Shown here: piece after piece, positions 1-6,102 of the stretch
Layout of the letters: every line of letters begins with the position of its first letter
How positions within the stretch are numbered: position 1 is the stretch's first letter
Origin: Candidatus Zixiibacteriota bacterium
GTDB taxonomy: Bacteria > Zixibacteria > MSB-5A5 > GN15 > PGXB01
Reading direction: 5' to 3'
Length of the DNA stretch: 9,923 nt
Assembly: GCA_026397495.1 (NCBI GenBank)
Contig: JAPLUS010000387.1
Span: forward strand, 1 to 9,923
Translations under genes and position numbers: made by a program
The notes under the pieces: generated by a model
What the model saw: the letters and a program-made list of their open reading frames with translations, nothing else
The model's database searches: none
What the model was told of the DNA's origin: nothing

Positions 1-50
1 ACTTCCAACAAACCCATACCTTTATTATTGGCAAAGACTTTAAGGCGCAT
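1..50 (-). CDS. PilV-like minor prepilin, second copy, partial (N-terminus only)
   Basis: The ATG is at 50-48 on the minus strand and the gene leaves the window after 16 complete codons. The visible peptide MRLKVFANNKGMGLLE holds a prepilin peptidase site: Gly11 followed by Met at +1 and Glu at +5. A Shine-Dalgarno AAAGGG (plus-strand 56-61) lies 5 nt upstream. The 50 nt match the start of the PilV-like gene at 2723-2316 with one synonymous difference (GCC/GCT), so this is a paralogous copy. It follows the PilX-like gene on the same strand after a 222-nt gap. The rest of the protein is outside the window, so identity beyond the N-terminus is inferred. Confidence 0.8.
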   Translation of the reverse strand, partial: MRLKVFANNKGMGLLE

Positions 51-238
51 ATTTTCCCTTTCTGGTTAGACTGCATATAAGCATAAATGGTACCGCCGCC
101 GCAAAATCCTGTTTCATTTGTTTCAAATTTGTAACCTGTTAAATCTTATACCATAACTTACCAATATAAGCGTCCGGCTCGATCCTATTAGGCCATCCTT
201 ATTCAGTTTTTTCCATACGGCATGGTCAGAAAGCCAAT
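1..238. repeat. Direct repeat copy A: pilin leader plus first 16 codons
   Basis: This segment aligns almost base for base with 2674-2910, in the same orientation, at roughly nine identical positions in ten by eye with a few 1-2 nt indels. It covers the start of the partial PilV-like gene and about 190 nt of its upstream region. Two noncoding blocks of about 30 nt (near 68-98 and 109-141) are identical in both copies. They are separated by a short block with five substitutions. The repeat may extend left of the window. It is best explained by duplication of a pilin gene with its leader. Confidence 0.9.
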
Positions 239-272
239 ATACCCATTAAGAGCAGAGCCGGGGAATTCTCGG
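51..272 (-). promoter_or_regulatory. Intergenic leader of the second PilV-like gene
   Basis: This 222-nt gap separates the stop of the PilX-like gene from the next PilV-like gene. Most of it (51-238) is the duplicated leader. Because it is kept with its own copy of the start region, it probably carries its own promoter or RNA regulatory element, but I see no convincing -35/-10 pair. A small stem (AAGC 168-171 with GCTC 177-180, 5-nt loop) is kept in the other copy. The short stretch 239-272 after the PilX-like stop shows no clear terminator hairpin with a T run. Confidence 0.45.
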
Positions 273-1589
273 TCAATCGTGTCCGAAAGCGCCGCCCTGA
301 CGCCAGGCTATGGCGTAAGTGCTCGTCCATTCAGGGTCGTCGCCGACACCCGGTTGCTGCATTAAATATCTGTCAAAGTATAATCCGGTCTTATTTTCTA
401 TTCGTGTTCGTTTGACCTCCAGCGCACCCCAGATCAGACCCTCATAACTGCGTGTGGTGAATTCGGTATGATTGCCCCGAAAAATACCGTTGAACGCGGC
501 GTGATCGCCCTCCGTAATCGTGAAACGGTTTCCCTTGGAAAAAATACGGCAATTGGACGTGTATGCCCCGCGATTGTTGAACTCAGCGCGCTTTCCACTC
601 ATGGTAATATCGCCCCCCACGTAAATATTGGCGGCGTTGCCAGCAGCAGGATCGTTGGAAGTTTGAATAGCCCCCCCATCTCCGATCGTAATGCTGGAAA
701 AGTAATAGTGTCCGCCACTAATTTTCACACGATCACCTGCCTTGACCACCAAGGATTTATTTGTTGGATTGTATCCGGCGTAAGGTTTCCCGTCGCTCCC
801 TATTACGCCAGTGAGATTATCATTTTTCATCTGGGCCTGTGTGAAATATATGTCGGGAAGTGTATCCAGCGCCCGTTTTTGCATGGTTGAAGTGGTATCA
901 CCGTCAAAAAGATAACCTGGTGGACATATCAGCCCTCCCTTAATGGAGGTTTCGACGTCACCACGTATGTAGGGGCTGCCGCTACAGCAGCCGCTTAGAT
1001 CAATGCGACCGTTGGAACGTATATTTCCGTCTTGCAGCTTTAGGTACCAGAGCTGGAAGGAATCAGGATGGCTAGTGTATGACATAGTACCAAGGGTGCA
1101 GATCGGCTTTTTGTCGGCGGGCAGCGGCACTAGTAATCCCGAGTCACTCCAGATAACCTGCTGATATGTATAATGATGATTGACCGCCAGCGCCTTTACC
1201 TGAGCCTTGGCATTCTGCACTACTCCGGTGGAAACAATCAGGAGGAGGGTATCATCACTCAGAATAGTGCTATCTCCCGTCCGCCAGAGGGAGTCAGAAT
1301 TGTCTTTGTTGAATATTTCAATACTATAGGTTCCGTTGCCGATAGTTCCGCTTAGCTCCGGGCGGTAGCCGGTATTATAGGACTTATTAGCCCTGATTTT
1401 GGCAATGGCCATAGCGGCGCCGGCATCCGCTACATAAAGGGCGGCTTCATTATGGAGCTGATTATAAGCGAGATTGACGTCAGTCGTGGAATTCTCGATT
1501 GATAATATCCCTACCATAGTCAGCATTGCCATCAGACAAAGGACAATGATTAGTAGACTGCCCTTGTTGTCGCTTGCTATCTTTCTCAT
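273..1589 (-). CDS. PilX-like type IV pilus assembly protein with large C-terminal domain
   Basis: This 438-aa protein is probably a minor pilin or pilus-associated protein. It starts with a short basic leader ending in Gly10 (NKG), then a hydrophobic helix (about residues 11-30). It continues as ENSTTDVNLAYNQLHNEAAL and a short ...AADAGAA-like stretch (YVADAGAAMAIAKIR), the layout typical of PilX N-terminal regions. Position +5 after the Gly is Ile rather than Glu, as in PilX- and GspK-type proteins, so it is not an ordinary major pilin. The remaining 370 residues are Gly/Asn/Thr rich, with recurring short strand-like stretches that suggest a beta-helical fold. There is a vicinal Cys pair at 201-202. 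The start is supported by AAGGAG (plus-strand 1597-1602), 7 nt upstream. It lies 41 nt after the PilW-like gene and is the third gene of the operon. It is long for the PilX family, whose members are usually under 250 aa. The family call rests on the N-terminus and context; the function of the C-terminal part is unknown. Confidence 0.72.
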   Translation of the reverse strand: MRKIASDNKGSLLIIVLCLMAMLTMVGILSIENSTTDVNLAYNQLHNEAALYVADAGAAMAIAKIRANKSYNTGYRPELSGTIGNGTYSIEIFNKDNSDSLWRTGDSTILSDDTLLLIVSTGVVQNAKAQVKALAVNHHYTYQQVIWSDSGLLVPLPADKKPICTLGTMSYTSHPDSFQLWYLKLQDGNIRSNGRIDLSGCCSGSPYIRGDVETSIKGGLICPPGYLFDGDTTSTMQKRALDTLPDIYFTQAQMKNDNLTGVIGSDGKPYAGYNPTNKSLVVKAGDRVKISGGHYYFSSITIGDGGAIQTSNDPAAGNAANIYVGGDITMSGKRAEFNNRGAYTSNCRIFSKGNRFTITEGDHAAFNGIFRGNHTEFTTRSYEGLIWGALEVKRTRIENKTGLYFDRYLMQQPGVGDDPEWTSTYAIAWRQGGAFGHD

Positions 1590-1630
1590 ACTTGTTCTCC
1601 TTATTACTCCCGATCAGACCGGGGATACTA

Positions 1631-2290
1631 TTATTTGCCAGGAGGGGTTGATGTCGTGGATTGACCCTTACCTCTCAGTGCTTGGTTTCTCACAAAGACC
1701 ATTTCCTCTGCCATATATGTCCGGTATCCGTAATTGGTGGTGTAGGTCGGATCGGGCCGCGAAGCCATAACCATGAGAATGATCGAAACTTTAGAGGAAT
1801 CCAAAACACTCCCATTCTGTTTTACTTGAAACTGCAAGCTTTGAATATGATCGGCAAAAATTGATGCTGAGTCGCTATTATGCTTTTTCATTAATTTCAT
1901 GGGCCATTTTGTTGGATCCGGTATGGAACGCTCGAGGGTTTCGTATTCACTTTCCCCAATCTTGTAGCTTTGCAGGAAGTACTGGATTGTGTCCCGTGGA
2001 GGCTTGCCATTGTAATAGGTAGTTAGGATTTCGTAGGTGCTGCGGTCCCCGCACTTACCCAGGTTATAGAGCACTGGAGTTCTATAGCCCGCCGTTTGCA
2101 GACTGCGGCTGAGTTCCTGGATACAGGCGCGGGAATTCTGCTGTGTATCCGATACCGCTTCCTGCACCAAAGCCTGATTGTGCATCACGACATAAAATTT
2201 GAATCCTGTAGTCGCAATTACTCCGGCTATAAGACCAGCAATCAGCAGCTCCAGAAGGGAATATCCATTGGCTTTTCTCAGTGTCTTCAT
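1631..2290 (-). CDS. PilW-like type IV minor prepilin
   Basis: This is a 219-aa prepilin. The leader MKTLRKANG is followed by YSLLELLIAGLIAGVIATTG. This gives a prepilin peptidase site after Gly9, an aromatic +1 residue (Tyr10) and the conserved Glu at +5 (Glu14), then the hydrophobic alpha-1 helix. The stretch ELSRSLQTAGYRTP (about 58-72) matches the PilW-type pattern of a helix followed by an AGY segment. Two Cys (in RACIQEL and GKCGDR) could form a disulfide. PilW proteins are inner-membrane prepilins that, with PilV and PilX, form the priming or tip complex of type IV pili. An AGGAG Shine-Dalgarno (plus-strand 2300-2304) lies 9 nt before the ATG. The gene begins 25 nt after the PilV-like stop and is followed 41 nt later by the PilX-like gene, so all three are likely co-transcribed. 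The stop is TAA. The family call is strong; a GspJ-like pseudopilin is the main alternative. Confidence 0.85.
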   Translation of the reverse strand: MKTLRKANGYSLLELLIAGLIAGVIATTGFKFYVVMHNQALVQEAVSDTQQNSRACIQELSRSLQTAGYRTPVLYNLGKCGDRSTYEILTTYYNGKPPRDTIQYFLQSYKIGESEYETLERSIPDPTKWPMKLMKKHNSDSASIFADHIQSLQFQVKQNGSVLDSSKVSIILMVMASRPDPTYTTNYGYRTYMAEEMVFVRNQALRGKGQSTTSTPPGK

Positions 2291-2315
2291 TCTTTATGGC
2301 TCCTGTTTGGGTGCT

Positions 2316-2723
2316 TCATGGGAGGATCAGGGTGCTAAACGAAGTTGACTGGTTGATATTCTGATGATCAACCCAGGTTGCTGTCACCTCAATCCTATAT
2401 ATATCTTCGGGAAGAGTACTGTCGCAGATTATATTCTGCACTGTTGTCATCAGACAGTACTTGGAATTCATAGCCACAACATATTCAGGGCTCTGCGTTA
2501 TACAGGCCATGTTACCAAGGAGTACTGCATTCCCCTCATAAGAGTTGATTTTCTGTTTTATCAGGAGAGTGACTGCCGAACGATCCCTGGAGCTGACATT
2601 TCCTTCGATCGATACTACCACCATCGGCGCTAACCCTAAAACACCAATGGCGAGAATAATCATGCTAATCATGACTTCCAACAAACCCATACCTTTATTA
2701 TTAGCAAAGACTTTAAGGCGCAT
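2316..2723 (-). CDS. PilV-like type IV minor prepilin
   Basis: This is a 135-aa prepilin. I chose the ATG at 2723-2721 rather than in-frame upstream starts. It has AAAGGG (plus-strand 2730-2735) 6 nt upstream, and it gives the short leader MRLKVFANNKG expected for class-a type IV prepilins. Cleavage would be after Gly11, leaving Met at +1 and Glu at +5 (Glu16). The hydrophobic helix runs MISMIILAIGVLGLAPMVVV, typical of PilV/GspI N-termini. Cys residues occur around the middle (NMACITQS, KYCLM, IICDST). The C-terminal part is short and strand-rich. It is the first gene of the PilV-W-X operon, so its leader probably drives the operon. A near-identical start and leader recur at the left edge, showing that this gene was duplicated. 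GspI-like pseudopilin is the alternative, but PilW- and PilX-like neighbours favour PilV. Confidence 0.85.
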   Translation of the reverse strand: MRLKVFANNKGMGLLEVMISMIILAIGVLGLAPMVVVSIEGNVSSRDRSAVTLLIKQKINSYEGNAVLLGNMACITQSPEYVVAMNSKYCLMTTVQNIICDSTLPEDIYRIEVTATWVDHQNINQSTSFSTLILP

Positions 2724-2910
2724 ATTATTCCCTTTGTTTAGACTGCATATAAGCATAAATGGTACCGCCGTCGTAGAGGCCTGTTTCATTTGTTTCAAAT
2801 TTGTAACCTGTTGAAATCTTATACCATAACTTACTAATATGAGCATCTGACTCGATCCTATTAGGTCATACTCATTCAGTTTTTCCGATACTGTATGGTC
2901 AAAAAACCAT
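2674..2910. repeat. Direct repeat copy B: pilin leader plus first codons
   Basis: This is the second copy of the repeat at 1-238. It spans the first 16-17 codons of the PilV-like gene and about 187 nt upstream. Downstream in the gene (below 2674) nothing can be compared, because copy A reaches the window edge. Upstream of about 2910 the two copies stop matching, which marks one end of the duplicated or conserved segment. Confidence 0.9.
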
Positions 2911-3357
2911 AGAAACAGATGATTTCTAATCTAGTAATCCCTTCCAATGGCCTTGTCTTTCTTATAATCGACCTGAAATTGCAAAATTTGAGCCCTCTTG
3001 ATCGGTCAATATTAGATATTCTGTATAGTTTCCAAACAGACTGTTGATAATAAGATTTTATCAGGTGCTATATATAATTGGGGAGAGCAAATAATTGAAA
3101 TTATATGGCGAGTATCGGAATCATCTTCATAGGGTATCTATTACTTATCCGGGGTATTTGACGTAGAAGTATTATCTCAAGTTGCGCGACCGCAATCACT
3201 TGCCCGTATTCCATAAGTCTGGTTTGCCGGCCGTCTTAAATTATTCTGCGAGAGCTTGCCAAATTATTTTTGTTCTCTTATATTAAAAATAAATTTTAGA
3301 AACAGTATCACCCAAAATTCCTGTTTTGGTAGACACTATAGGATAGGTAGAATTCAA
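2724..3357. promoter_or_regulatory. Divergent intergenic region between pilin operon and secreted-protein array
   Basis: This 634-bp region has no credible gene. Its left part (2724-2910) is the duplicated pilin leader. It includes a small stem (GAGC 2841-2844 with ACTC 2850-2853) also present in the other copy. The right part is AT-rich. It contains an imperfect palindrome, TGATAA at 3045-3050 and TTATCA at 3058-3063, and a TATATATAAT run near 3069-3078. A TTGATA at 3044-3049 could be a -35 for this, but the spacing of 19 or more is too long for a confident call. The region should carry promoters in both directions. No terminator or known riboswitch was recognised. Confidence 0.5.
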
Positions 3358-6027
3358 ATGCAGAAATACCAAATGTGGCCATATATAGCGTTAATTTTAT
3401 GTTCACTTATTCCCTGTCAGATCCTTGTTGCCCGATCGCTTCAGCCCATTGAAAACGGTGCGTTGTCCGTTGGTAAGATCTCATCGGATGTGCCATTTGT
3501 CTCTGTTGGTGTCCATAATATAGGTAAAATTGCTCTAACAGTTTCTAATCAGGGGCATTTTGGCACCGGGTTTATTACGGGGGTAGCGGACCCATTAACT
3601 GGCGGTCCTGCCCCATCCTGCATTTATCCTTATCCGGGCCATCTAAATTATCTTTTTTCGGGGGCTTTTTGGATTGGGGCTGTAGTAGGTAGAGATACTT
3701 TGGTGTCGGTTGGCGCTGACGGGTGGAGTTATACTAAGGAGCTCTGGCCAGATGCTTTACCAAGAGGGAGAATAATTCATCGTTCCACATCAAATTCTGG
3801 TGATACCGATGCTGTTTCGCAGCAGGACTATATTGCCATATATGCCGATACATTAACAAACACGAGTAACGTTGAACCTGATGGTTTTGACAATCGTCCT
3901 CATATTCCCCTTGGTATTGAAATTACTCAGCGCAGTTTTGCCTGGAGCTATACCTATGCCGAAGATTTCGTACTCTTTGATTACTCCATAAAATATATCG
4001 GGGAAAAGAAACTGAATAAAGTCTATATGGGGTTCTATGTTGATGCTGATGTGACGTCTGCTCCTGGGGGTGCTGAGGGCTATGCGGACGATATCTCGGG
4101 TTTCAAACAGTCCATACCCTCGCCTCAAGGATGCAATTTTATTGATACGGTTAATATTGCCTGGGTTGCAGATAATGACGGAAAGCAGACAACCTCAGAT
4201 CCCTGCCCATTTACTGAATCAGGCTCTCTTACTTCGATCACGGGAATACATGTAATCAGGACTCCCTCTGATTCGTTGAAGTATTCTTTTAACTGGTGGA
4301 TTTCCAATGGTAGTGCAAGTGAAGATTTTGGCCCACGAAAGAAAGCGACCGCCGAGGATCCCTTTCGGGATTTTGGCGGTTTTCTGGGCACTCCCGAGGG
4401 CGACCGAAATAAATACTATATGATGAGGCATGAAGAATTTGATTATGATCAGCTTTTTACTGCTGTCTATGCGGTTGACAATGGTCAAGATGGTTGGCTT
4501 GGAGGCCTATCTTCTGGGTCGGCTGCGGATTTTGCCGATGGCTATGATACCCGTTATTTGCTGTCTTTTGGGCCTTTTGATATGAAACCCGGGGAGGTAT
4601 TGCCGATCAGTTTCGCCTATGTGGCCGGGGAGCATTTTCATACTCGATGTGGTAATATGAGCTCGCTTTTTGATGCTAAAAATCCTTGGGACTATTATAA
4701 TCATCTGAGTTTTCAGGACTTGGGTTTAAACGCCACCTGGGCTTCTTGGATATACGACAATCCCGGTTATTGCACTGATACCTCTGACACGACCACGAGG
4801 GATTGCGGCAAATACCGGATATGCGTTTTGGAATCGACGCTTGTTATTGATACGACTACTGATTCTACTTGTCTCAATCCCAATGATACCTGTATTGACA
4901 CTTCGGTAGTTTACAAAAGGGCCGACACGATTTGGTATCAGGGGGATGGTATTCCTGATTTTCGGGGAGCGGCGCCGCCTCCGGCGCCCAAACTGCGGGT
5001 AACGCCGAGGGTTAACAAGTATAATCAAGGGGAGTTGGAGATAAGGTGGAACGGGCTTAAGTCAGAGACGAAGAAGGATGTTTTCAGTCGTGTGCAGGAT
5101 TTTGAGGGGTATCGGGTTTATCAATCGTTGACACCGAAGGCGGCCGATTTTGTGATTTTGTCTTCGTTCGACAAGGACGATTATAATAAGTATATCTGGA
5201 ATTCTTCCCGCAGCGCTTATGAATTATTGGATATTCCGTATACTTTGGCCTCCCTGAAGACGCTGTATGGGACTAATTTTAGTCCTTTAGGTTATCCTCG
5301 GGATAATCCTTTTTACTGGCGTGATTCGCTTTTTTACTTTATGGCTCAGGACTGGAATCAATCAGATCTTGGGGATACCAATTTGATTCACAAGGTTTAT
5401 CCGGATGCGCCGCGACCGCCGACTATTTGGAATTGGAATCTGGATTCGGCGCGTGCTCATCCGGAAGATTCGGCATTGACGCCGGATGGCAAATATTTCA
5501 GGTATTTTGAATATCGTTACAATATTAAGCATTTATTGCCGTCGCAGATCTATTATGTTTCGGTAACGGCTTTTGATTATGGTGATCCGAAGACTGGTTT
5601 GCCGGCGTTGGAGAGCTCTCCGAGCTTAAACAAGGTAGCCGAGTATCCGCAGAATCAAACGGGTTTGGTGGAATCGGGAAGATTGAAGGTGATCGTTTAT
5701 CCCAATCCTTACCGGAATGACCGCAATTATGGCAATCAGGAAGGCGGTAATTTTGAGGGTCGCAATCAGGCTGATGCGGGTGCTGACCGTTCTCACCGGA
5801 TACATTTTGCCAACTTGCCTCATAAGTGCAAGATTAAGATTTTCTCGCTTGACGGTGACTTGATTCGTGAACTGGATCATAATATGACGAAGGATTCGCC
5901 GGGCAGTATGCATCACCAATGGGATATGATTACCCGCAATACACAGCTGGTTGTTTCGGGAATTTACTACTACACCGTTGAATCTGAATACGGCAACCAG
6001 ATCGGCAAACTGGTCATTATTATGTAG
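3358..6027 (+). CDS. Exported multidomain protein with Fn3-like and T9SS/FlgD-Ig-like C-terminal domain (paralog 1)
   Basis: This 889-aa exported protein starts at ATG 3358. A longer TTG start at 3256 would bury the signal peptide. The signal peptide MQKYQMWPYIALILCSLI... has a likely cut after LVA (about residue 25). The N-terminal module (about 45-460) carries HNIGK (53-57), WIGAVVGRD (105-113), ITQRSFAWSY (189-198), YVDADV (227-232), DNDG (272-275), NWW (312-314), GPR (325-327) and EFDYDQ (360-365). A Cys-containing stretch follows (C472, C483, C489, C505, C512). After W526 comes GDGIPD (529-534), like a thrombospondin type 3 calcium loop, then a Pro hinge. Next is a fibronectin III-like region (about 543-760) with FEGYRVYQS and YYVSVTAFDYG. 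Residues 780-889 begin YPNPYRND and end SGIYYYTV...GKLVIIM, as in FlgD-Ig/T9SS type A-like domains that usually direct outer-membrane export or anchoring. The ribosome site is weak. The stop is TAG. Substrate or partner is unknown; the N-terminal module is not a family I can name. Confidence 0.88.
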   Translation: MQKYQMWPYIALILCSLIPCQILVARSLQPIENGALSVGKISSDVPFVSVGVHNIGKIALTVSNQGHFGTGFITGVADPLTGGPAPSCIYPYPGHLNYLFSGAFWIGAVVGRDTLVSVGADGWSYTKELWPDALPRGRIIHRSTSNSGDTDAVSQQDYIAIYADTLTNTSNVEPDGFDNRPHIPLGIEITQRSFAWSYTYAEDFVLFDYSIKYIGEKKLNKVYMGFYVDADVTSAPGGAEGYADDISGFKQSIPSPQGCNFIDTVNIAWVADNDGKQTTSDPCPFTESGSLTSITGIHVIRTPSDSLKYSFNWWISNGSASEDFGPRKKATAEDPFRDFGGFLGTPEGDRNKYYMMRHEEFDYDQLFTAVYAVDNGQDGWLGGLSSGSAADFADGYDTRYLLSFGPFDMKPGEVLPISFAYVAGEHFHTRCGNMSSLFDAKNPWDYYNHLSFQDLGLNATWASWIYDNPGYCTDTSDTTTRDCGKYRICVLESTLVIDTTTDSTCLNPNDTCIDTSVVYKRADTIWYQGDGIPDFRGAAPPPAPKLRVTPRVNKYNQGELEIRWNGLKSETKKDVFSRVQDFEGYRVYQSLTPKAADFVILSSFDKDDYNKYIWNSSRSAYELLDIPYTLASLKTLYGTNFSPLGYPRDNPFYWRDSLFYFMAQDWNQSDLGDTNLIHKVYPDAPRPPTIWNWNLDSARAHPEDSALTPDGKYFRYFEYRYNIKHLLPSQIYYVSVTAFDYGDPKTGLPALESSPSLNKVAEYPQNQTGLVESGRLKVIVYPNPYRNDRNYGNQEGGNFEGRNQADAGADRSHRIHFANLPHKCKIKIFSLDGDLIRELDHNMTKDSPGSMHHQWDMITRNTQLVVSGIYYYTVESEYGNQIGKLVIIM

Positions 6028-6046
6028 AATAATGATATAATCTATT

Positions 6047-6078
6047 GGGGGTCGCACAATAATTTAAAATGTGACCCC
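6047..6078 (+). terminator. Hairpin between paralogs 1 and 2 (possible weak terminator or processing site)
   Basis: GGGGTC (6048-6053) pairs with GACCCC (6073-6078), and ACA (6056-6058) pairs with TGT (6070-6072). This leaves a 2-nt bulge and an 11-nt AT-rich loop. Only three T follow before the sequence continues TATC, so an efficient intrinsic terminator is doubtful. It may lower read-through into, or stabilise mRNA ahead of, the second paralog, whose ATG is 25 nt downstream. Confidence 0.45.
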
Positions 6079-6102
6079 TTTATCAAAGAGCCACAACTTT
6101 GA

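Noticed and set aside
51..240. Cyclic-di-GMP (GEMM-type) riboswitch before the pilin gene
   Set aside because: Such switches do precede pilus genes in some bacteria, but the conserved core (such as the ACGCAAAGCC-type segment and receptor hairpins) is not seen here.
239..272. Terminator after the PilX-like gene
   Set aside because: Short GC-rich complementarity exists around 257-271, but mismatches and the lack of a T run make a hairpin terminator unconvincing.
468..890. 140-residue plus-strand open frame
   Set aside because: It is antisense to the PilX-like gene, with no ribosome site or recognisable motif; the minus-strand gene explains the coding signal.
2724..2846. Longer N-terminus for the PilV-like gene (in-frame open stretch up to 2846)
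   Set aside because: It would put about 41 residues before the prepilin leader. The frame is broken by indels in the duplicate copy, and a good Shine-Dalgarno sits before the ATG at 2723.
3256..3357. TTG start adding 34 residues to paralog 1
   Set aside because: The added part is not hydrophobic in the right place and precedes a clear signal peptide starting at ATG 3358; the other paralogs start directly with the signal peptide.
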